A DNA stretch of 64,000 nt, from positions 744,001 through 808,000 of the forward strand of contig CBDCGG010000002.1 in the NCBI GenBank assembly GCA_965216605.1, written 5' to 3'. The position numbers were made by a program, and so were the translations under genes. Within the stretch, counting starts at the first letter, position 1; each line of letters opens with the position of its first letter. The stretch is from JABAAW01 sp965216605. GTDB lineage: Bacteria > Pseudomonadota > Alphaproteobacteria > JABAAW01. Under the pieces are notes generated by a model. It was not told where the DNA came from and made no database searches. It was given only the letters and a program-made list of their open reading frames with translations. Shown here in pieces: positions 43,304-52,368 of the stretch.

Positions 43304-43895
43304 GCTGTCGCGTGCGTTGTTGCTGTTCGAAAGACTCGATTGCCGCGCGCCGCTCTAAAGTGTCGGCGATGGCATCGCGTCCCTCCAACAGGGTTTTCTT
43401 GCGCTCTGCGTCGATGTCGAAAGGTACGATGCCGTCGGGAGTGGTGATCTCCTGCCGCTCCAAGTCTATCGAGAAGACAGCGTTGCCGCCGCACGCGGCT
43501 TGCTCCATGAGTTTTCGTACCTCCTCCTCAGGCAGGACGATCGGCAGTAGCGCGTTTTGAAAGCAATTGTTGTAGAAGATATCGGCAAAACGCGAGGCAA
43601 CGATCACGCGAATGCCAAAGCCTCGCAGAGCCCACGGCGCATGTTCGCGCGATGAGCCGCAGCCGAAGTTTTCGCCCGCGATCAGAATCTTCGCCTCTCG
43701 CCACGGCTTTTTGTTAAGCACAAAGTCGGGTTTTTCTTCTCCCTCAGGCGTAAACCGCAGGTCGTAGAATAGTGCTTCTCCCAAGCCCTCGCGCACGACC
43801 GTCTTCAGGAACTGCTTCGGGATGATCGCGTCCGTATCGACATTCTGCATGTCGAGCGGTGCGGCGACGCTTCGCACGGGTTGAAACTTTTCCAC
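43287..43895 (-). CDS. leuD: 3-isopropylmalate dehydratase small subunit
   Basis: Partner of LeuC in isomerising isopropylmalate. MEKFQPVRSVAAPLDMQNVDTDAIIPKQFLKTV, ILIAGENFGCGSSREHAPWALRGFGIRVIVASRFADIFYNNCFQNALLPIVL are the family blocks. 202 residues, normal length. 19 bases after leuC. Confidence 0.97.
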   Translation of the reverse strand: MEKFQPVRSVAAPLDMQNVDTDAIIPKQFLKTVVREGLGEALFYDLRFTPEGEEKPDFVLNKKPWREAKILIAGENFGCGSSREHAPWALRGFGIRVIVASRFADIFYNNCFQNALLPIVLPEEEVRKLMEQAACGGNAVFSIDLERQEITTPDGIVPFDIDAERKKTLLEGRDAIADTLERRAAIESFEQQQRTRQPWLHT

Positions 43896-43914
43896 GCTAT
43901 TTTATAGGGTCGCC

Positions 43915-45318
<1,404 letters not shown>

Positions 45319-45357
45319 CGTTCTTTTTTTGTCCTATTTTTTCGTCTGCTCGGCGAT

Positions 45358-45876
45358 CTATTTTTTCGCCTGCTTAGCGTCCTCTTTTTTCGCGTCTTTG
45401 TCCGCCTCGGCAAGGGCTTTGACCTTGTCCTTGTTGAGTGCCGCGATATTGCGGTCTTCGCGTGCGCGCGTCATGTCTTCGGCGATGCGCGCCTTTTTGC
45501 CCTGCCGTTCGCGCAGGTAATATAGTTTTGCGCGTCTCACCTGCCCGCGTTGCACTACCTCGATCTCGGCAAGGTTGGGAGAGTAGAGAGGAAAGATGCG
45601 CTCGACACCTTCGCCGTAGGAACGCTTGCGCACGGTGAAGCTGCTGCCTAGCCCTGCGTTGTGGCGTGCGATGCACACGCCCTCGAAGGCTTGCAAGCGT
45701 TCGTTGTTACCTTCGCGGATGCGCACTTGAACGCGCAACTTATCGCCTGCACGGAAGGTCGGTATAGAAGCCATCTCTACGCCTGCCTCCTTCTTGCCGC
45801 GAGCAAGGTTAGACTTAAGGTTGGCTTTGGCGATCTGCGCGCGTTCGTAGGCGGCTATTTCAGGAGGGGAGTTCAT
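45358..45876 (-). CDS. rplS: 50S ribosomal protein L19
   Basis: IPTFRAGDKLRVQVRIREGNNERLQAFEGVCIARHNAGLGSSFTVRKRSYGEGVERIFPLYSPNLAEIEVVQRGQVRRAKLYYLRERQGKKARI is L19 throughout. 172 residues; beyond the usual end it has a Lys/Asp/Ala-rich helical tail (DKDAKKEDAKQAKK), frequent in alphaproteobacteria but partly repeat-encoded here. It lies in the rpsP-rimM-trmD-rplS operon. Confidence 0.97.
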   Translation of the reverse strand: MNSPPEIAAYERAQIAKANLKSNLARGKKEAGVEMASIPTFRAGDKLRVQVRIREGNNERLQAFEGVCIARHNAGLGSSFTVRKRSYGEGVERIFPLYSPNLAEIEVVQRGQVRRAKLYYLRERQGKKARIAEDMTRAREDRNIAALNKDKVKALAEADKDAKKEDAKQAKK

Positions 45877-45985
45877 GTCAGTTTGAGTCTTTTATGTATC
45901 GATCTGTGTATTGCTAAGAAAGAGGTTTCGATATTTCTCGTGCCCTTCTCGTTGCGCTATATCCTAGACAGGTCGAGGGCTCTCG

Positions 45986-46714
45986 TCAAGCCCGAAGCTT
46001 TTTCAGATGCGCTTTCCACAGGTCGGGTCTTCGTTCGCGCGTTGCCTGCTGCGCCTGCTCGGTGCGCCAAGCCTCGATGCGGGCGTGGTTGCCTGATAGT
46101 AGCGTCGGCGGCACTTCTCTGCCGCGCCAAAGGGCGGGGCGCGTGTAGTGAGGATATTCCAACAAGCCGTTATCGAAGCTTTCCTGCTCTAAGGCTTGCG
46201 GCTTGGCAAGCACGCCCTCGCGCAGGCGCACGACACCCTCGACGATGGCAAGCACCGCGCAGTCGCCGCTTGCCAGCACGAAGTCGCCCAGCGAAAGCTC
46301 TTCGAGCGCGAACTCTTCGATGACGCGTTGGTCGATACCCTCGTAGCGTCCGCACAGAAACACCAGTCCCGACGCGCGCGCGAGGCGTTGGATCGTCTCT
46401 TGCGTAATGCGTCTGCCTCGTGGTGTCGGACAGATTCCCACCGCACCCTTGGGCGCTTTGGCAAAGGCTTTCTCTAACGCCGCGGCGCAAGGCTCAGGAC
46501 GCAGCACCTGTCCGCTACCGCCACCGAAGCAGGAATCGTCTAGACGCGGCGCACCCCCCCCCCCTTGCTCCATCAGCGCGACACTCTCCAGTCGCCACAG
46601 GTCGCGCGCAAGGGACTTGCCGCTCAACGAGAAAGAAAGAGGACCAGGGTAGATCTGCGGAAAAAGTGTCGCTACAACAACGGTGAAGGGGACTTTGGGC
46701 GGCGGATTCGTCAT
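45986..46714 (-). CDS. trmD: tRNA (guanine37-N1)-methyltransferase
   Basis: SPOUT methyltransferase making m1G37, essential for frame maintenance. VVATLFPQIYPGPLSFSLSGKSL, the trefoil-knot FLCGRYEGIDQRVIEEF and SLGDFVLASGDCAVLAIVEGVVRL, then LEYPHYTRPALWRGREVPPTLLSGNHARIEAWR. 242 residues. Eleven consecutive C on the plus strand (46554-46564) encode GGGG in the loop before APRLDDSCFGGGSG. The frame is intact, but a one-base change would inactivate it. Four-base overlap with rimM. Confidence 0.97.
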   Translation of the reverse strand: MTNPPPKVPFTVVVATLFPQIYPGPLSFSLSGKSLARDLWRLESVALMEQGGGGAPRLDDSCFGGGSGQVLRPEPCAAALEKAFAKAPKGAVGICPTPRGRRITQETIQRLARASGLVFLCGRYEGIDQRVIEEFALEELSLGDFVLASGDCAVLAIVEGVVRLREGVLAKPQALEQESFDNGLLEYPHYTRPALWRGREVPPTLLSGNHARIEAWRTEQAQQATRERRPDLWKAHLKKLRA

Positions 46715-47331
46715 GACGCGCGCTCCGTCAAGAGTTGCGCGTAAAAGCCGTGCACCTCAAGGTTGCCGTCGTCGAGAAGTGTTATGCTATCCTCCGCGAA
46801 GGGGAGCAATAGGCTCTCGTCGGTTTTGTCATTAGTAGACTCATTAGTAGACTCTTTAGGAGATTCTTCAGAGGACTTTTGGGCGGCAAGCACTTCCAGC
46901 AGATCTCCTGCGCCGAAGTTGCGGACAGCTGTAACCTCGCCCAACAATCTGCCTTGTTCGTCGAGCACTTTTTTGCCCGTCAGCGTGTGATGGTAGAAGG
47001 TGCCGTCGTCCAAGGGTGGCAAATCTTCTTTGTCGAGACAGAACTTCGCGCCTTGCAGAGCCTCCGCTTGTTCTCGTCTGTCGCAACCCTGAATTTTGGC
47101 AAGGAAAACATTTCCCCCGCCGCCGCTCTTTTTGCCGCCATTGCAGCGTCGTAGAGAGTCAAAACGCACAAAGCCCTTAAACACAGAGTTCTGCAACGCC
47201 ACGCATCGCAAGTTCTCGTAGCGAGCAAGACCTTCAGGCGGTTCGGTGAAGCTTTCTACCTTGACTACCCCGCCAGTGCCGTGCGCCGCGCGCACCCGTC
47301 CCAAAACGATGCCTGTCTGATTTGCGCTCAC
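46711..47331 (-). CDS. rimM: 16S rRNA processing protein RimM
   Basis: 30S maturation factor that binds S19. Starts ...GIVLGRVRAAHGTGGVVKVESFTEPPEGLARYENL; PRC-barrel half has YHHTLTGKKVLDEQGRLLGEVTAVRNFGAGDLLEV and LLPFAEDSITLLDDGNLEVHG. A Glu/Ser/Thr/Asn repeat (SPKESTNESTNDKTDES, 46820-46880) is inserted between beta strands of the PRC barrel, where typical RimM has only a short loop. 206 residues. Confidence 0.94.
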   Translation of the reverse strand: MSANQTGIVLGRVRAAHGTGGVVKVESFTEPPEGLARYENLRCVALQNSVFKGFVRFDSLRRCNGGKKSGGGGNVFLAKIQGCDRREQAEALQGAKFCLDKEDLPPLDDGTFYHHTLTGKKVLDEQGRLLGEVTAVRNFGAGDLLEVLAAQKSSEESPKESTNESTNDKTDESLLLPFAEDSITLLDDGNLEVHGFYAQLLTERAS

Positions 47332-47358
47332 GATTTTTCACTACGAAACGATGACAAA

Positions 47359-47427
47359 CGCAATCCTTGGCGCAATTCAAACACAATCCTTGGCGCAATC
47401 CAAACGCAATTCTTGGCGTAATTCCAA
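47359..47427. repeat. 23-base tandem repeat, three units
   Basis: Three consecutive 23-base units built on CGCAATCCTTGGCGCAAT, ~75-85% identical, fill half of the rpsP-rimM spacer. Each contains a TTGGCGCAA palindrome-like core. Confidence 0.85.
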
Positions 47428-47462
47428 GCGCACCATACGGCGTTCGCCCTAAAGGATGAACT

Positions 47463-48014
47463 TTAGCTGCTTTCGCCTTCTTTTTCTTGGGGCTTGTCGT
47501 CGGAAGAAGAATCGGTCGCGGGTTGTTCAGCCGCGGGCTGTTCAGCCGTGGGCTGTTTCAGCCGCGGGCTGTTCGGATGCAGGTTGCTCTGCGGGCTGTT
47601 CAGCGTGAGGTTGCCTGTGAGTTGTTCAGCTGTGGGCTGCTCTGCGGGTTTTTCTGTGGGTTGTTCAGCCGCGGGCTGTTGGCTTTTTTGCAACTCAGCG
47701 GCGCGTCGCTCCAGCTCTTTTTTGCCTGGCAGATTTTTTTTTGTCTGCTGTGGTATGGCAGGTTTTTCGCCCACTCCCGCTTGATGCAAGAAGAGGGCTA
47801 CCCGACGCGAAGGTTGCGCGCCGCGAGCCATCCAATGTTGCGCGCGCTCGGTGCTGATGCGCACACGCTGCAACTTGTCCGTCAGCAGAGGGTCGTAGGT
47901 GCCAATTTTTTCAATGAAACGTCCGTCGCGCGGCATGCGCTTGTCGGCGACGACGACGCGGTAAAAAGGTTTCTTGTGCGCGCCCGCGCGGGCAAGACGA
48001 ATGGAAAGGGACAT
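47463..48014 (-). CDS. rpsP: 30S ribosomal protein S16 with long repeat tail
   Basis: The first ~80 residues are ordinary S16: MSLSIRLARAGAHKKPFYRVVVADKRMPRDGRFIEKIGTYDPLL and the WMARGAQPSRRVALFLHQAGV segment. The remaining ~100 residues are a low-complexity tail of AEQP/EKPAEQPTAEQ type units (47475-47720) encoded by CAGCCGCGGGCTGTT-like repeats, rich in Pro, Gln, Glu and Ala. S16 is usually 80-120 residues, so this is a large extension. The tail probably lies on the ribosome surface. Confidence 0.95.
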   Translation of the reverse strand: MSLSIRLARAGAHKKPFYRVVVADKRMPRDGRFIEKIGTYDPLLTDKLQRVRISTERAQHWMARGAQPSRRVALFLHQAGVGEKPAIPQQTKKNLPGKKELERRAAELQKSQQPAAEQPTEKPAEQPTAEQLTGNLTLNSPQSNLHPNSPRLKQPTAEQPAAEQPATDSSSDDKPQEKEGESS

Positions 48015-48079
48015 CGGTGAGGAAAACTACAAAAGTTGTTGGTAAAGTTATTGAGTAGGGGCATCGAACTCGTGCACGG

Positions 48080-49450
48080 CTATTGTCGGAACAAGCCCGC
48101 CATATTTCTTTGTAGCATCTTTTCGTCCCAGCGCGCCATTTTTTTCATCGCCTTTGCGGCTTGTGCGTGCGTCTTTAGCAAGCGGTTCACCTCGACGATC
48201 GAAGCGCTCGCGCCCGCGGCGATGCGCTTCTTGCGCGAGGCGTGGATGATGGCAGGATTGCGTCGTTCGCTGGGGGTCATGGCATCGATGATAACCTCTT
48301 GCCGCTTGAGTTTACCGTCGTCTGTCATGGTAGCCACGCTTGCGCTGGTGAGTTTGTCGCGCATGGCTTTCGGCAAGTGTTGCGCCAAGCCCTTCAGCCC
48401 TCCTGCTTTGCGCATTTGACTAATTTGTTGGCGTTGCGCGTTCAGGTCGAACTTGCCGCTCTTCAGCGAGGTGGAGGCAGAAGTAGAGACAGAAGTAGAG
48501 ATTTGCGTCGATTTGGGCGCGGTGCGCCGCATGGTTTCTGCCAACCCTTGCAAGTCGCCTTGTCCCAAGATTCGCCTTGCCAAGGATTGTGGCTCGAAGG
48601 GCTGGAGGTCGTCGATGCCTTCGCCCGTTCCCGAAAAACGAATCGGTCTATCGATCGCATCGACGATCGAAAGCGCCGCGCCTGCGCGTGCGTCGCTGTC
48701 CATGCGCGTTAGCACTACTCCGCTCACCTCGACGCGCTCGCGGAACAAGCGCGCGATGTTGCTAGCCTCCTGTCCGAGCATTGCATCGGCGACGAGCCAT
48801 GTCTCGCGGGGTTGCAACAGCTCCGCCAAGGTGCGCAGTTCGTGCATTGCTTCCTCGTCGATCTGCAAGCGTCCCGCCGTGTCTGCGATCAACAGCGCGT
48901 TTTGTTTCAAGCACTGCGCCTTCGCTCGCGCGGCGAGTGAGAGTGCTGTTTCGCCCTCTTGCCTGTGCAGGATGGGGAGAGAGGCACTTTCGGCGAGCGT
49001 CGTCATTTGCTGCTCGGCTGCAGGACGCGAGAAATCCAACGAGACCAGCAGCGGCGTGTGTTTCTCTTCTTGAAGACGAGCTGCAAGTTTCACGACGCTC
49101 GTCGTCTTGCCGCTGCCTTGCAATCCCACGACGAGAATGCAGGGCGGATCGCCACCCTCTCCGAAAGCTAGGCGCAGGGGTTTCTGCACGCCCTCGCCCA
49201 ACAAGCGTGCGAGTGCCTTTTGCGCCTGTTCCAAAAGCTCTTCGGCGGGATTGATTTGCTCTGCCAGCTCTTCTACGCGGGGAGCGAAGGACTCGAAGAA
49301 AGCCTTGACCGCTGTCAAGGAGACATCCGCCTCCAGCAAGGCGCGTTTAATAGCTGTCTGCGCTTGTGCTAGTTCTGCCTCTCCTATCGCGCCGCGCTTG
49401 CGCAATCCTCCAAAGACGGAGTCCAACGATCGGGTCAGGGAATCGAACAC
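48080..49450 (-). CDS. ffh: Signal recognition particle protein Ffh
   Basis: SRP54 GTPase targeting membrane proteins to the translocon. N-terminal helical bundle, then G-domain motifs VVGLQGSGKTTSVVKLAARL, SLDFSRPAAEQQM (typical D..RPAA), LIADTAGRLQIDEEAM, TRMDSDARAGAALS and FSGTGEGIDDLQPFEP; the M domain is methionine-rich with an MTPSERRNPAIIHASRKKRIAAGAS RNA-binding segment. A TSVSTSASTS repeat (48460-48510) sits in the linker between G and M domains. 456 residues. Confidence 0.97.
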   Translation of the reverse strand: MFDSLTRSLDSVFGGLRKRGAIGEAELAQAQTAIKRALLEADVSLTAVKAFFESFAPRVEELAEQINPAEELLEQAQKALARLLGEGVQKPLRLAFGEGGDPPCILVVGLQGSGKTTSVVKLAARLQEEKHTPLLVSLDFSRPAAEQQMTTLAESASLPILHRQEGETALSLAARAKAQCLKQNALLIADTAGRLQIDEEAMHELRTLAELLQPRETWLVADAMLGQEASNIARLFRERVEVSGVVLTRMDSDARAGAALSIVDAIDRPIRFSGTGEGIDDLQPFEPQSLARRILGQGDLQGLAETMRRTAPKSTQISTSVSTSASTSLKSGKFDLNAQRQQISQMRKAGGLKGLAQHLPKAMRDKLTSASVATMTDDGKLKRQEVIIDAMTPSERRNPAIIHASRKKRIAAGASASIVEVNRLLKTHAQAAKAMKKMARWDEKMLQRNMAGLFRQ

Positions 49451-49528
49451 ATCCTATTGTGAAAAGCCTGCCAACATCTGTCAACAAGACTCTAACCAAC
49501 CAAGCAACTAATCGTAGAGCATGTTAGG

Positions 49529-50542
49529 ATGGTGTCTTTAGAGTGTTTTTCTATGGACGAAGCCTCTACCGCCTCCGCCCCCTCCACCTTGCAAGTTGAC
49601 GACGACCGTTTGATCGGATGGTTCTTGGACGCGCGCTTTGCCGAGCGCAACTTGGCAAGAAACACCCAGCTTGCCTACCGAAACGACTTGCGCGCCTTGT
49701 CTAGCTTTCTCGTCTCGCGCCGTTGCACGTTGCTGGAGGCGAGGCGCGAAGACTTGGAAGCCTGGTTGCGCGCGTTGCACGAGCAAGGCTTGAAAGGCTC
49801 CAGTGAGGCGCGCAAAATTGCGACGATGCGCCAGTTCTATCGATTTTTTGTAAGCGAGCGAGAACTCGCGGAAGACCCCAGCGTGCATATTCCCGCTCCG
49901 CAACGCGCGCGCACCCTGCCGCACACGCCGAGTTTGCAAGCTATGCGTCTGCTACTAGAAAGCATAGAGATGATCCTAGAGGGCGGCGGTGCGCTCGGCG
50001 AGGCGGGAGTTTCCAGATACGAAGCTTTGCGCCTGCGTCTTTTGCTATCTCTGTGTTACGGCTCGGGCTTGCGCGTCTCGGAGCTTGTGGGCTTGGAGTG
50101 CGGTGCACTTTCCAGCAATCCTCTGATCGCAACGATCGTCGGCAAGGGAGGCAAGACGCGCTTCGTCCCCTTGTTGGAGAGCACCATGACTGCTTACGAC
50201 GCTTACATGGTCGTGCGAGAAAAATTTATTCCATCGTCTTTGCGTGGGAGCTCAAAGTATGTTTTCCCCTCAAACGGGGAGAGCGGGCATCTGACGCGCC
50301 AGCGTTTCGGACAGCTGTTGAAAGAGGCGGCTTCGCGGGCGGGATTGGACGCGGCTCGTTTCTCTCCGCATAAGTTGCGCCATGCCTTTGCTACGCACTT
50401 GCTTGCGGGCGGGGCAGACTTACGAGCGATCCAGACGATGTTGGGACACGCCGATATTGGCACAACGCAGATCTACACGCACTTACTAGACGAACAATTG
50501 CAGGAGCTCGTCCATACCAAACACCCGTTGGCAAAAAAATAA
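49529..50542 (+). CDS. xerD: Tyrosine recombinase, XerD/XerC type
   Basis: Site-specific recombinase that resolves chromosome dimers at dif with a partner. The N-terminal SAM-like core-binding domain (ERNLARNTQLAYRNDLRAL) is followed by the catalytic domain: Arg in GSGLRVSELVGL, Lys in VGKGGKTRFVPL, HKLRHAFATHLLAGGADLRAIQTMLGHADIGTTQIYTH (His-x-x-Arg, His, Tyr). The 'GADLR..Q..LGH.DI.TTQIYTH' block is closer to XerD than XerC. No integrase features or adjacent att repeats are seen. ATG 49553 is an alternative start. Confidence 0.88.
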   Translation: MVSLECFSMDEASTASAPSTLQVDDDRLIGWFLDARFAERNLARNTQLAYRNDLRALSSFLVSRRCTLLEARREDLEAWLRALHEQGLKGSSEARKIATMRQFYRFFVSERELAEDPSVHIPAPQRARTLPHTPSLQAMRLLLESIEMILEGGGALGEAGVSRYEALRLRLLLSLCYGSGLRVSELVGLECGALSSNPLIATIVGKGGKTRFVPLLESTMTAYDAYMVVREKFIPSSLRGSSKYVFPSNGESGHLTRQRFGQLLKEAASRAGLDAARFSPHKLRHAFATHLLAGGADLRAIQTMLGHADIGTTQIYTHLLDEQLQELVHTKHPLAKK

Positions 50543-50544
50543 AA

Positions 50545-51012
50545 CTAGCGTGAGCGCAGGACTAAAGTCTTTAATTCGGCAACAATTTTTTTGCTGTAAA
50601 GAAGTTCCAACTTATCTTCTTTGTGAAGAACAAAATCTTCAGCAAACATTTCTTCTAGCGCTTCAACAATTTTTCTGGCGACAGAGCAAGGTATAGGACA
50701 AAGTTCTATTGCCGATGCGATTTCTTTTTTGTCAAAATTTTTTAACTCTGCGAGATTGGCGTAGCTAGTGTGTGTAAGTCCGTAGCCCTTATTGAGTTTT
50801 TTTTGGAGAATATGTTTGTTTATTTCTTTAGGAAAAATTTTTATCTTCCGAATATCAATTTTTCTAGGTTTGCTACTTACCAAAAAACCAGCGGCTCTGT
50901 CGGAGAGCACAGAAAGGCAATACTTCGGTGTTTCGTATTCTTCTTTGTTAGGTTTGCTAACTTTGCATTTTCTGATGGTGTAAAAACAAGCCGACTTCAA
51001 GTATTTGTCCAT
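50545..51012 (-). CDS. Unknown protein, candidate toxin partner of the DUF4065 protein
   Basis: 155 residues, AT-rich, no family recognised. Segments such as YCLSVLSDRAAGFLVSSKPRKIDI and KGYGLTHTSYANLAELK look like a small beta-barrel, somewhat reminiscent of MazF/PemK-like proteins, but this is not firm. The C-terminal third is helical and charged. It follows the DUF4065 gene by 23 bases on the same strand, with the same unusual base composition, which is the classical layout of a toxin-antitoxin pair with the Panacea antitoxin first. Confidence 0.6.
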   Translation of the reverse strand: MDKYLKSACFYTIRKCKVSKPNKEEYETPKYCLSVLSDRAAGFLVSSKPRKIDIRKIKIFPKEINKHILQKKLNKGYGLTHTSYANLAELKNFDKKEIASAIELCPIPCSVARKIVEALEEMFAEDFVLHKEDKLELLYSKKIVAELKTLVLRSR

Positions 51013-51035
51013 CGTTTCTCACAAAAGATATGCAT

Positions 51036-51629
51036 TCACGCTGCAAACAAAAGAGAGCGAGCGTTGTCGCATAAAGCATGCAATATCTCGTCTTCAAGAG
51101 GGTTGTCTTTTTCCACCATATCTTCGTAGTCAATAGAAGGATTTTTACTGCTTTTTCCTCTTTCTCGTGCGTTTATCCACGCAGGATGTCGGTGTGTTAA
51201 TTCTGAAAGTTCCCTCATGCTTTTGTCTTTGCAGAAATCTAGAGATTTTTTCAGAAAATACAAATCGCTACCAGAAAAATAATCTCTGTCAGGCTTCCTT
51301 AAAGCTCTTATTTCAATATTGTTTGATTCCTTGCTTTTGACAGATTCAATCGATTTGTTTAGATCTTTTTTGATATCTCCATCAATATGCTTATCTTTTA
51401 TGAGGTCGTAGACAAAGGAGGGAACAGGTCCATATTTCATCGCAACATACTTGTCGCCCAAAATAGGTCGCCCGCAATCGTTGAGATGATCCTTGTCGGC
51501 AAAGAAAAGAATCTTGGCAACATAGTACTGTGTAACATGCGTCGCCTTGGAGTCTTCCCAATTGGAAGCAATCCAAACAAGTACCTCAAGGGCTTTCTTT
51601 TCGCTAAAATGTTCGAAGCGTGTGATCAT
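51036..51629 (-). CDS. DUF4065 (Panacea/SocA-like) protein, candidate antitoxin
   Basis: 197 residues. The N-terminal half is a recognisable Panacea domain: EKKALEVLVWIASNW, TQYYVAKILFFADKDHLNDCGRPILGDKYVAMKYGPVPSFVYDLI, followed by DYFSGSDLYFLKKSLDFCKDKSMRELSELTHRHPAW. The family includes SocA and PanA antitoxins, which neutralise very different toxins. AT-rich compared with the flanking xerD and rnd, so likely acquired as a unit with the next gene. Confidence 0.85.
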   Translation of the reverse strand: MITRFEHFSEKKALEVLVWIASNWEDSKATHVTQYYVAKILFFADKDHLNDCGRPILGDKYVAMKYGPVPSFVYDLIKDKHIDGDIKKDLNKSIESVKSKESNNIEIRALRKPDRDYFSGSDLYFLKKSLDFCKDKSMRELSELTHRHPAWINARERGKSSKNPSIDYEDMVEKDNPLEDEILHALCDNARSLLFAA

Positions 51630-51715
51630 TTTTCCAGCCTCTTTTTAGGAGTATTAAAAATTCAATATGCGCCACATTATATTCCTCGATTCCCTATTTG
51701 TCAAGTCAATTTCGT

Positions 51716-52345
51716 TCAATGCGCGAAAATATCCTGCTCGCGCCAGCCCGCCAAGTCCAATTGCACACGCGCCGGCAAAGCATCGAAACACTGCTGCGCC
51801 AACGCAACTCGCTCCTCGCGCTGCATGATCGCGTCTAACTTTTGCTTGATCTCAAGCAAGTAAGCAACATCCGATGCCGCATAGTGCTTCTGCGCCTCGC
51901 TCAATCGCTCGCGTCCCCAGTCTGAGCTCTGCTGCTTTTTCGACAAATCTACCTCCAACAACTCGCGACAAAGATCTCTCAAGCCATGCGCTCCTGAATA
52001 GCTGCGCGCAATCTTCGAGGCGATCTTCGTGCAATAAACGGGCGCAGTCTTGATCGACAAGCCATGCTGCAAAATGGCAAGGTCAAAGCGCGCGTAATGA
52101 AAAATCTTGAGACGACTCTCGTCCTCGAAAAGCTCCTGCAGCCGCGGTGCCTCCTGCTGTCCGGCTGCGATGCGCACGAGGTGACAGATGCCGCTGTCGT
52201 CGCATAGCTGGACAAGACACAAGCGATCGCGCGTGATGATCTCCAAACCCGTCGTCTCCGTATCGACGGCGATAAGCTCCGAGAATTTCACATCGGCAGG
52301 CAGATCGCCCTCGTGTAAAAAAATGCGCTTATTAGAAGACGACAC
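51716..52345 (-). CDS. rnd: Ribonuclease D-like 3'-5' exonuclease
   Basis: DEDD-family exonuclease acting on tRNA/RNA 3' ends. Acidic sites: LIAVDTETTGLE, IFHYARFDLAIL, and KHYAASDVAYLLEI (DEDDy tyrosine), plus DLSKKQQSSDWGRERLSEAQ. Only the catalytic domain is present; the HRDC domains of enteric RNase D are missing, as in many alphaproteobacterial short forms. GTG 52345 chosen: it begins SSSNKRIFLHEGDLP and lies just after the fumarase stop, whereas the upstream extension overlaps fumarase. Confidence 0.9.
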   Translation of the reverse strand: MSSSNKRIFLHEGDLPADVKFSELIAVDTETTGLEIITRDRLCLVQLCDDSGICHLVRIAAGQQEAPRLQELFEDESRLKIFHYARFDLAILQHGLSIKTAPVYCTKIASKIARSYSGAHGLRDLCRELLEVDLSKKQQSSDWGRERLSEAQKHYAASDVAYLLEIKQKLDAIMQREERVALAQQCFDALPARVQLDLAGWREQDIFAH

Positions 52346-52368
52346 GGTAGCAGGGCGCGTAGCGCGGC

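Noticed and set aside
49529..50542. Phage or island integrase
   Set aside because: Motifs and length match the chromosomal XerC/XerD group; no attachment-site duplication or phage genes are adjacent.
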